Shown here: positions 57,321 to 64,000 of the stretch, in pieces | Layout of the letters: each line of letters opens with the position of its first letter | Numbering within the stretch: the first letter of the stretch is position 1 | Source: Oceanisphaera profunda | GTDB lineage: Bacteria > Pseudomonadota > Gammaproteobacteria > Enterobacterales > Aeromonadaceae | Reading direction: 5' to 3' | NCBI RefSeq assembly: GCF_002157895.1 | Contig: NZ_CP021377.1 | Location: 1,550,001-1,614,000 of the forward strand | DNA: 64,000 nt | Notes under the pieces: model-generated | Told to the model about the DNA's origin: nothing | Databases searched by the model: none | What the model saw: the letters and a program-made list of their open reading frames with translations, nothing else | Program-made: the position numbers and the translations under genes

Positions 57321-58325
57321 ATGCGTAAATCACTGATTGCGACCCTGCTACTAACGGCTGGCTTAAGCGCTGCTGTTCCTGTGCAGGCTAAAGAGCTACT
57401 GAACAGTAGCTACGACATTGCTCGCGAATTATTCGCCGAAATTAACCCGGCTTTCGTTGCACACTGGGAAAAAGAAACCGGTGAGAAGCTGACCATCAAG
57501 CAAACTCACGCCGGTTCTTCCAGCCAAGCACAGGCGATTTTACAAGGCTTGCGCGCCGACGTAGTCACCTACAACCAGGTAACTGACGTGGATGTGCTGT
57601 ATGAAAAAGGCAAACTGATCCCAGAAGATTGGAAAGCCCGCCTGCCTAACGACAGCTCACCTTATGTATCGACCATGGCGTTTTTGGTGCGTAAAGATAA
57701 CCCAAAAAATATCAAAGACTGGAGCGATTTAACTCGCGAAGACGTTAAATTGGTATTTCCGAATCCTAAAACTTCAGGCAACGGCCGTTACACTTACTTA
57801 GCCGCCTGGGGCGCCGCCGAGAAACAGTTTGATGGCGACCAAGATAAAATTCGTGAGCATATGGGCAAGCTGATTAACCAAGTTGCGGTATTTGATACTG
57901 GCGGCCGTGGTGCCACCACTACTTTTATCGACCGCGGTATTGGTGATGTGCTGATCACGTTTGAATCGGAAGTAAACAACATTCGCGACTTGTATGCCGC
58001 TGACGGTTATCAAGTGATAGTGCCGTCGGTAGACGTGTTGGCTGAATTTCCTGTCACTTGGATTGACCGTAACGTAAAGCGTAATAAGACCGAGAAAGAA
58101 GCCAAGGCCTATTTAGAATTCTTGTATAGCCCAGATGCCCAGCGCATTTTGGCTAAGCACTACTATCGCGTAAACGATAAAGCCGTTGCCGCTGAAGTGG
58201 CCGATAAGTTCCCAGAAACCGAGCTGTTTAAAGTAGAAGACGTATTTGGCAGCTGGGAACAAGCCATGAAAGATCACTTTGCTAACGGCGGCACCTTAGA
58301 CCAGTTACAGGCAAAGGGACGCTAA
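57321..58325 (+). CDS. cysP: Sulfate/thiosulfate ABC transporter substrate-binding protein
   Basis: 334 residues with a signal peptide (to about PVQAK). It is a family II binding protein with the sulfate-binding stretches [53 protein letters not shown] and [14 protein letters not shown] cannot separate CysP from Sbp by eye, but position at the head of cysTWA favours CysP. The ATG at 57321 follows GGAG; the ORF start at 57282 is not supported. Confidence 0.88.
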   Translation: MRKSLIATLLLTAGLSAAVPVQAKELLNSSYDIARELFAEINPAFVAHWEKETGEKLTIKQTHAGSSSQAQAILQGLRADVVTYNQVTDVDVLYEKGKLIPEDWKARLPNDSSPYVSTMAFLVRKDNPKNIKDWSDLTREDVKLVFPNPKTSGNGRYTYLAAWGAAEKQFDGDQDKIREHMGKLINQVAVFDTGGRGATTTFIDRGIGDVLITFESEVNNIRDLYAADGYQVIVPSVDVLAEFPVTWIDRNVKRNKTEKEAKAYLEFLYSPDAQRILAKHYYRVNDKAVAAEVADKFPETELFKVEDVFGSWEQAMKDHFANGGTLDQLQAKGR

Positions 58326-58328
58326 GCC

Positions 58329-59171
58329 ATGGCGGCGCTGTTGGGCTCATCTAAGCGAGTGTTACCCGGCTTTACCTTAAGCCTGGGCACTAGCATGCTG
58401 TTTGTCAGTTTGATTATCTTGTTACCGCTTACCGGCTTGGTAATGAACACCAGCCAAATGGGTTGGTCGCAATACTGGCAAGTGATTAGTGATCCCCGAG
58501 TGGTGGCCACCTATAAGGTCACCGCCAGCGCCGCTGCTGCAGCCAGCTTGTTTAACATGGTATTTGGCCTATTAATGGCCTGGATTTTAACGCGTTATCG
58601 TTTTCCTGGCCGTGCCTTGCTGGACGGCCTAATGGACCTGCCCTTCGCCCTGCCTACCGCGGTGGCTGGCCTCACCTTGGCCTCGTTGTTTGCGACTAAC
58701 GGTTGGTATGGCGAATGGTTGGCGGATTTCGGCATTAAGGTGTCTTACACCTGGATGGGCATAGTGATTGCCATGGTTTTTACCAGCGTGCCCTTTGTGG
58801 TGCGCACGGTACAGCCGGTGTTAGAAGACTTAGGCCCAGAGTACGAAGAAGCCGCCGCCACTTTAGGCGCGACGCCTTGGCAGGCTTTTAGCCGAGTAGT
58901 ATTGCCCGAGTTAAAGCCGGCGTTAATTACCGGCACCGCGCTGTCTTTTACCCGCAGTTTGGGTGAGTTTGGTGCCGTGATTTTTATTGCCGGCAACATG
59001 GCTTGGCAAACCGAAATTACTGCTTTGATGATTTTCATCAAGATCCAAGAATTTGATTTGGCGGGTGCCAGTGCTATCGCCAGCGTGATCTTGCTGGCCT
59101 CGTTCGTACTGCTGTTCTTGATTAACGGCATTCAAAGTCGCTTTATGCGCCGCGTACGAGGTAATAGCTAA
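58329..59171 (+). CDS. cysT: Sulfate ABC transporter permease CysT (CysU)
   Basis: 280 residues, six membrane helices, with the EAA loop EEAAATLGATPWQAFSRVVLPELK. It starts 3 bp after cysP and overlaps the cysW start by 1 nt (TAATG). It pairs with CysW. Confidence 0.92.
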   Translation: MAALLGSSKRVLPGFTLSLGTSMLFVSLIILLPLTGLVMNTSQMGWSQYWQVISDPRVVATYKVTASAAAAASLFNMVFGLLMAWILTRYRFPGRALLDGLMDLPFALPTAVAGLTLASLFATNGWYGEWLADFGIKVSYTWMGIVIAMVFTSVPFVVRTVQPVLEDLGPEYEEAAATLGATPWQAFSRVVLPELKPALITGTALSFTRSLGEFGAVIFIAGNMAWQTEITALMIFIKIQEFDLAGASAIASVILLASFVLLFLINGIQSRFMRRVRGNS

Positions 59172-60010
59172 TGGAACAATCCTTAACTTTAGCCACAACC
59201 CGCCCTTGGGGCCGTTGGTTCTTGATTGGCACCGGCACTGTGCTCACCATTCTCTTATTGGTGGTACCACTGCTGGCCATTATCGCCGGTGCTTTTGCCG
59301 CCGGTGTGGGTGGCGTCATTGAAAACTTAAATGAACCGGACATGCTGCATGCCATTGGCTTAACGCTGATGGTCGCCGCCTTAACAGTGCCCATTAATTT
59401 AGTGTTTGGCACTCTGCTGGCTTGGTTGGTGACGCGCTTTAACTTTCGCGGCCGCCAATTATTGCTCACCTTAATGGACGTGCCCTTTGCGGTATCGCCA
59501 GTAGTGGCGGGTTTATTATATCTGTTGATGTATGGCGTCAATGGCCCAGTGGGCGGCTGGTTCGACGGTTACGATATGCAGCTGATGTTTGCTTGGCCCG
59601 GTATCGTAATGGTGACGGTATTTGTAACTTGTCCTTTTATGGTGCGCGAACTGGTGCCTTTAATGAGCAGCCAAGGCACGGATTCGGAAGAAGCGGCCGT
59701 CTTACTCGGCGCCAGTGGCTGGCAGTTGTTTCGCAAAATTACCTTGCCAAATATTCGCTGGGCGCTGATTTACGGGGTGATTTTAACCAATGCCCGCGCC
59801 GTGGGTGAGTTTGGCGCCGTATCAGTAGTGGCGGGCGGTATTCGTGGCGAAACCAATACCCTGTCGTTGCACGTGGAGTTATTGCATCAAGACTACAACG
59901 CAGTCGGCGCTTTTACTGCCGCCGCCCTGCTTACCTTGATGGCAATCTTCACCTTATTAATTAAATCTTATCTTGAGTGGCGCTTACACAGCGCCGCAGC
60001 ACAGGAGTAG
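59171..60010 (+). CDS. cysW: Sulfate ABC transporter permease CysW
   Basis: 279 residues, six membrane helices, EAA loop EEAAVLLGASGWQLFRKITLPNIR and GVILTNARAVGEFGAVSVVAGG, typical of CysW. Second membrane half of the sulfate channel. It is followed by cysA after 6 bp. Confidence 0.92.
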   Translation: MEQSLTLATTRPWGRWFLIGTGTVLTILLLVVPLLAIIAGAFAAGVGGVIENLNEPDMLHAIGLTLMVAALTVPINLVFGTLLAWLVTRFNFRGRQLLLTLMDVPFAVSPVVAGLLYLLMYGVNGPVGGWFDGYDMQLMFAWPGIVMVTVFVTCPFMVRELVPLMSSQGTDSEEAAVLLGASGWQLFRKITLPNIRWALIYGVILTNARAVGEFGAVSVVAGGIRGETNTLSLHVELLHQDYNAVGAFTAAALLTLMAIFTLLIKSYLEWRLHSAAAQE

Positions 60011-60016
60011 CACCGC

Positions 60017-61108
60017 ATGAGCATTCATATTGAAGGTATTAATAAATCCTTTGGCAAAACTCAGGTGCTGCACGATATTAATCTGGATTTGCCGAGCGGC
60101 CAATTAGTCGGCTTATTAGGCCCTTCCGGCTCCGGCAAGACCACCTTGCTGCGTATTATTGCCGGTTTGGAGCACGCCAACAGCGGGCGCATTAGTTTTA
60201 ACGGCAATGATGTGACCGACTTGCATGCCCGCGACCGCCAAGTGGGGTTTGTATTTCAAAACTACGCGCTGTTTCGCCATATGACGGTATTCGAGAACAT
60301 CGCTTTTGGTTTGAGCATCTTGCCCAAGGCCCAGCGCCCCAGTAAAAAAGATATCAAACAGAAAGTGGATCAGCTGTTAGAAATGATCCAGCTGTCGCAG
60401 GTGGCCCAGCGCTTTCCCGCTCAATTGTCTGGTGGCCAACGTCAGCGCGTAGCCTTCGCGCGTTCACTGGCGGTAGAGCCTCGGGTGTTACTGCTTGATG
60501 AACCCTTTGGTGCGCTGGACGCGCAGGTACGTAAAGAGCTGCGCCGCTGGTTGCGCCGACTCCATGACGAGCTGCACTTCACCAGCGTATTCGTAACCCA
60601 CGACCAAGAAGAAGCCATGGATGTGTCGGACCAAGTGGTGGTAATGAGCCAAGGCAAGGTTGAACAGATAGGCACGCCCGATGCGATTTGGGAAGAACCC
60701 GCCAGCCGCTTCGTGCTGGAATTCTTAGGTGAAGTGAACAAGATAGATGGCGAGCTCAATGGCAGCCGCTTTAAGGTAGGCCATTATCCGCTGCAATTAC
60801 CAATTGCTAGCCATAAACAAGGCTCAGCCAGCTGGTATTTACGGCCCCATGAAATTAGCCTAAGCACTGAGGTTAACGCCCAACATCCGTTGCCGGTATT
60901 AGTCACAGACGTGAATGCCCGCGGCAGTTTAGTGCAACTCGAATTAGAGCCCAAAGACTGGCCGGGCCAGCTGATGGAAGCGCAATTACCTCATCAGCAC
61001 CTGATTGGCGTGAAGCGCGGCCAAACCTTATATCTGGGCAGCCAAGGCGGCCGCCTCTATGCGGGCGAGCAGCAAGTGACCGATAGCAGCTTGGCACTTA
61101 CTGCTTGA
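60017..61108 (+). CDS. cysA: Sulfate ABC transporter ATPase CysA
   Basis: 363 residues: Walker [11 protein letters not shown]-loop FQNYALFRH, signature LSGGQRQR, Walker [14 protein letters not shown]-loop [12 protein letters not shown], then a TOBE-like C-terminal domain (about 240-350). It drives sulfate or thiosulfate import. Last gene of cysPTWA, with cysM convergent 280 bp away beyond a repeat element. Confidence 0.94.
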   Translation: MSIHIEGINKSFGKTQVLHDINLDLPSGQLVGLLGPSGSGKTTLLRIIAGLEHANSGRISFNGNDVTDLHARDRQVGFVFQNYALFRHMTVFENIAFGLSILPKAQRPSKKDIKQKVDQLLEMIQLSQVAQRFPAQLSGGQRQRVAFARSLAVEPRVLLLDEPFGALDAQVRKELRRWLRRLHDELHFTSVFVTHDQEEAMDVSDQVVVMSQGKVEQIGTPDAIWEEPASRFVLEFLGEVNKIDGELNGSRFKVGHYPLQLPIASHKQGSASWYLRPHEISLSTEVNAQHPLPVLVTDVNARGSLVQLELEPKDWPGQLMEAQLPHQHLIGVKRGQTLYLGSQGGRLYAGEQQVTDSSLALTA

Positions 61109-61145
61109 ACCTCAGCTTTCAGCCGTAAGATAAACAGAGATTAAA

Positions 61146-61345
61146 GACTTATCTGCAACGGAATCCACAGAAGAACACGGAAAAATAGTGATCAAATCTG
61201 AAAGTGATTTTTTATGGTAAGAGCCAACCTTAAGTTCATCAAAGGGCGAGCCCTTACCCGTTAAATATTTTTGGTTCTTGTTACTTGTCGATTTTATCCC
61301 ATGTTAATTTTTCCGTGCGTTCCGTGTTCTTCCGTTGCCAAATAG
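61146..61345. repeat. CACGGAA terminal-inverted-repeat element, copy E
   Basis: Left GCAACGGAATCCACAGAAGA, then ACACGGAAAAATAGTGATCA; right TTTTTCCGTGCGTTCCGTGT, then TCTTCCGTTGCC. Both ends carry the same change (CAACGG and CCGTTG for CCACGG and CCGTGG), a compensatory pair that keeps the ends complementary. The left end matches the reversed right end of copy A (GGAATCCACAGAA...AAAATAGTGATCA), so E lies inverted relative to A. Confidence 0.78.
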
Positions 61346-61385
61346 ATCTAGATTATTTGTTTTGCTTATCTCTCCCCTTTACTCT

Positions 61386-62285
61386 TTACCCTTCACTACT
61401 GCCAAACACCCCTGATGATAAATAGCGGTCACCGCGGTCGCAGATGATGGCCACGATAATGGCGTTGTCATGCTGTTCAGCCAGTTTTAGCGCGCCGGCA
61501 ACTGCACCGCCGGAGCTAACGCCGCAGAAGATACCTTCTTCGCGCGCTAAGCGCAGCATGGTGGCTACTGCCTCATCTTCGCTAATATCTAACACCTGAT
61601 CGACACGGCTTTGCTCAAAGATGCCCGGCAAATACGCCTCGGGCCAACGGCGGATACCCGGAATACTGCTGCCTTCGCAAGGCTGTAAGCCGACGATTTG
61701 TACGTCTGAATTTTGCTGCTTTAAGTACTGAGACACACCCATAATAGTACCAGTGGTGCCCATGCTGGACACAAAATGCGTCAGCGTGCCCGCCGTTTGC
61801 TGCCAGATTTCTGGGCCCGTTGTTAAAAAGTGCGCCTGCGGGTTATCCGGATTATTAAACTGATCTAAGATCACGCCTTTGCCGTCGGCGGCCATCTTAT
61901 CGGCCAAGTCGCGCGCACCTTCCATGCCTGCTTGCTTACTCACCAAAATCAGCTCGGCACCGTAGGCCAACATAGCCGCCTTGCGCTCTTCGGTGGCGTT
62001 GTCAGGCATGATTAAGATCATGCGGTAGCCCTTAATGGCCGCCGCCATAGCCAGCGCAATGCCGGTATTGCCACTGGTGGACTCAATCAGCGTGTCACCG
62101 GGTTTAATATCCCCGCGGGCTTCAGCTTGGCTGATCATATTCAATGCGGGTCTGTCTTTTACCGAGCCTGCTGGGTTATTGCCCTCCAGCTTCACTAACA
62201 CTTGGCTATTGGTATGGCTGGCCATGCGCTGCAAGCGTACCAGCGGCGTGTTGCCAACAAAGTCCTCTATGGTCGGAAATTGCAT
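61386..62285 (-). CDS. cysM: Cysteine synthase B (CysM)
   Basis: 299 residues, PLP fold type II. PLP-binding Lys in NPAGSVKDRPALNM, the Asn loop ESTSGNTGIALAMAAA, GTTGTIMGVSQYL and the GVSSGGAVAGAL end. CysM uses O-acetylserine with thiosulfate or sulfide, which fits the neighbouring sulfate/thiosulfate importer. The length matches CysM (about 300) rather than CysK (about 320). Confidence 0.93.
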   Translation of the reverse strand: MQFPTIEDFVGNTPLVRLQRMASHTNSQVLVKLEGNNPAGSVKDRPALNMISQAEARGDIKPGDTLIESTSGNTGIALAMAAAIKGYRMILIMPDNATEERKAAMLAYGAELILVSKQAGMEGARDLADKMAADGKGVILDQFNNPDNPQAHFLTTGPEIWQQTAGTLTHFVSSMGTTGTIMGVSQYLKQQNSDVQIVGLQPCEGSSIPGIRRWPEAYLPGIFEQSRVDQVLDISEDEAVATMLRLAREEGIFCGVSSGGAVAGALKLAEQHDNAIIVAIICDRGDRYLSSGVFGSSEG

Positions 62286-62413
62286 TGTTAATCCTTGAAA
62301 GCGATGCGTTTATGCCATTTTACCCGATGCAGCCACGGGTCTCGAATGCTTATTCTCGCAGCTGTTATGACTTGCTTGATAAAACCGATATTTAGCGAGA
62401 GCTTACCGCATAG

Positions 62414-63025
62414 CTAGCGCATGATCAGCCGAATGCCTAAGGCCATCATAATAATACCGGACAGTCGATTCATCATCACAGACGCACGTTTTTGACCCTG
62501 TAAGCCGCGTTTTAATTGCTGCCCAAGTAAACCGTAAGCGCCATTACACAGGGTAGCGGTCAAGGTAAACACCCCGCCTAATGCCAGTAATTGCATGGGT
62601 ACGGAGCCCGAATCAGGACGAATAAACTGCGGCAGAAAGGCCAGAAAAAACAGTATCACTTTAGGATTGAGCAAGCCGATCATTAAGCCGCGATAAAAAA
62701 TTTGCCGCCGGTTGCCGCTACTTTGTGCCTGCGGCAGATGAAACGTGGCAGCTGTGCGCAAGCTCATCCAACCCAAATAGACCAAGTAGGCTGCGCCAAG
62801 ATATTTAATTACGCTAAAGATAATGGCTGATTGCATGATCAGCGCCGAAAGTCCTACCACGGCTAATAAGGTGTGCCCGAGATAAGATAACCCTAAGCCA
62901 AGTGCTGCCCACAAGCCTGCATAGCGCCGCTCACTAAAGGCTTGCGATAGCACAAAGAATATATCTGGACCCGGTGTTAAGTTTAACGCCAAGCAAGCGG
63001 GAATAAAGAGCAACCAAGGATCCAT
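62414..63025 (-). CDS. LysE/RhtB family amino acid exporter
   Basis: 203 residues, six membrane helices, with the family start ALNLTPGPDIFFVLSQA and GLLNPKVILFFLAFLPQF. Exports amino acids such as threonine, homoserine or lysine; the substrate is not predictable. Single gene, divergent from the patZ-like gene. Confidence 0.9.
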   Translation of the reverse strand: MDPWLLFIPACLALNLTPGPDIFFVLSQAFSERRYAGLWAALGLGLSYLGHTLLAVVGLSALIMQSAIIFSVIKYLGAAYLVYLGWMSLRTAATFHLPQAQSSGNRRQIFYRGLMIGLLNPKVILFFLAFLPQFIRPDSGSVPMQLLALGGVFTLTATLCNGAYGLLGQQLKRGLQGQKRASVMMNRLSGIIMMALGIRLIMR

Positions 63026-63208
63026 CTTATACCTCTCAAGTTCACGCCTTTAACAGCAAGCACAGGCCAAATCTCAGTTAATATGCTACAAACCTTAAGC
63101 TCAGCCTGTAATGACATAGTTATTTATGTTGTTATTTATATCGTCATACTCGCTAGGTAGATAACCGCCTTACCTCACTTATATTATCCATACCACAAGG
63201 AACTCCCC

Positions 63209-64000
63209 ATGCCGCAGCAAGGACTCGATGCTCTGTTTCGCCCCGCTAGCATAGCCGTGATTGGTGCTTCACATCGAGATAATGGTGCTGGCAAGTTGGT
63301 GATGAAAAATTTACTAGCGGGTAATTTCAGCGGTCCCATTATGCCGGTCAACCCTAAGTATGAAGCGGTGGCTGGGGTGATGGCATATCCTGATATTCCT
63401 AGCCTGCCGCGCACCCCTGACTTAGCAATTGTCTGTACACCCGCAGCCCACAACGTCGCGATTATCGAGCAATTAGGCCTTAAAGGCTGTCGAGCGGTGA
63501 TTATTCTTGCTGCCGGCACCTCGCCCGAGCAACTCACGCAAATGAAAGACAGCGCCCGCCTCCATAAGATGCGTCTGTTAGGACCCAATAGTATGGGGGT
63601 TATCTTGCCCCATTTAGGCCTCAACGCCAGCTTTGCCCCCTTTCCTGCCAAAGCCGGCCGCATTGCTTTCGTCTCACAATCGGCGGCCGTGTGCTCGACG
63701 ATACTTGATTGGGCTCGTCATAACGAGGTGGGGTTTTCACACTTTATTTCTTTGGGTGATGCCTGTGATATCAATTTTGCCCAACTATTGGATTATTTAG
63801 CTCGGGATCGCCACACCAGCTCTATCTTGCTCTATATGGATGCCGTGCAAGACGCCCGCGCTTTTATGTCAGCGGCCAGAACCGCATCGCGTAATAAAGC
63901 CGTATTAGTGGTCAAAAGCGGCAAGACGCAACTCGGCGCCCAGCTTGGTTATTTACACTCCGGGGGCAATGTGGGCATGGACGCCGCCTACGATGCGGCA
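63209..64000 (+). CDS. Acetyl-CoA synthetase-like protein, PatZ/YfiQ type (partial)
   Basis: 264 codons before the window ends. It opens LDALFRPASIAVIGASHRDN, the CoA-binding Rossmann domain of ADP-forming acyl-CoA synthetases, and continues with VNPKYEAVAGVMAYPDIPSLP, LGPNSMGVILPHLGLNASFAP and the GRIAFVSQSAAVC block. In proteobacteria this arrangement, with AHNVAIIEQLGLKGCRAVIIL, is usually the N-terminal half of the protein lysine acetyltransferase PatZ (Pka), which ends in a GNAT domain not seen here. Without that half a plain ADP-forming acetyl-CoA ligase remains possible. Start after AAGGA. Confidence 0.78.
   Translation, partial: MPQQGLDALFRPASIAVIGASHRDNGAGKLVMKNLLAGNFSGPIMPVNPKYEAVAGVMAYPDIPSLPRTPDLAIVCTPAAHNVAIIEQLGLKGCRAVIILAAGTSPEQLTQMKDSARLHKMRLLGPNSMGVILPHLGLNASFAPFPAKAGRIAFVSQSAAVCSTILDWARHNEVGFSHFISLGDACDINFAQLLDYLARDRHTSSILLYMDAVQDARAFMSAARTASRNKAVLVVKSGKTQLGAQLGYLHSGGNVGMDAAYDAA

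Overview
The window reads as chromosome of a marine or estuarine gammaproteobacterium. I infer a relative of the Aeromonadales (Oceanimonas/Oceanisphaera-like), but nothing here proves the genus. The support is a set of enterobacterial-type gene pairs (fabR-yijD, ydbH-ynbE-ydbL, yceJ-yceI, dmlR/dmlA, menA and menC), a CsrB-family regulatory RNA, RNase II, and a trimethylamine monooxygenase typical of marine bacteria. I see no tRNA, rRNA, CRISPR array, prophage or transposase gene.

Layout. 1-2.1 kb: a small DUF2007 protein, a CsrB-like sRNA with its promoter and an upstream UvrY/GacA-type half site, and sseA. 2.1-13 kb: fabR-yijD, an NSS transporter, ptrB, the ydbH-ynbE-ydbL lipid-transport operon, small DUF genes and an M14 peptidase. 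13-15.2 kb: a WYL-domain regulator followed by a second-type FtsZ that keeps both the GTPase motifs and the C-terminal tail. 15.3-24 kb: a frameshifted endonuclease/exonuclease/phosphatase gene, small membrane and lipoprotein genes, cytochromes, YceI, Blc and ZitB. 24-34 kb: ATM1-type ABC exporter, ZntB, GabD, D-malate metabolism, a periplasmic glutathione peroxidase and a TerC/CBS protein.

34.5-39.8 kb is the unusual part. A 5-oxoprolinase locus (pxpA-pxpB-pxpC, intact at 37.3-39.8 kb) is preceded by decayed pieces of a second pxp cluster. These include a truncated pxpA fused in frame to a slice of pxpC. Two tandem copies of a 239-residue gene lie between the pieces. By eye this protein follows the order of landmarks of FtsZ/tubulin from the third strand onward. 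It has lost every nucleotide-binding motif but keeps the T7-loop aspartates. I regard these two genes as the best candidate for an undescribed system: GTP-pocket-less FtsZ-like proteins that could act on FtsZ filaments, possibly on the FtsZ paralog 20 kb away.

40-64 kb: trimethylamine monooxygenase, two HKD phospholipase D paralogs flanking a cytochrome b561, a TPP-riboswitch-controlled thiC-thiDE-thiF-thiS-thiG operon (thiDE frameshifted, thiF start duplicated as a 29-codon ORF), menA and menC, rnb, the sulfate importer cysP-cysT-cysW-cysA with cysM, a LysE exporter and the start of a PatZ-type acetyltransferase.

Several intergenic regions carry dispersed non-coding repeats. One family has long terminal inverted repeats built from CACGGAA words (4.9, 15.2, 43.3, 56.6 and 61.1 kb). 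A second is a TGTAGG...CTACA hairpin family (29.3, 52.3 and 56.8 kb, the last nested inside a CACGGAA element). Two genes carry single-base losses in homopolymer runs, so assembly error must be excluded before they are called pseudogenes. Start positions were chosen from ribosome binding sites by eye.
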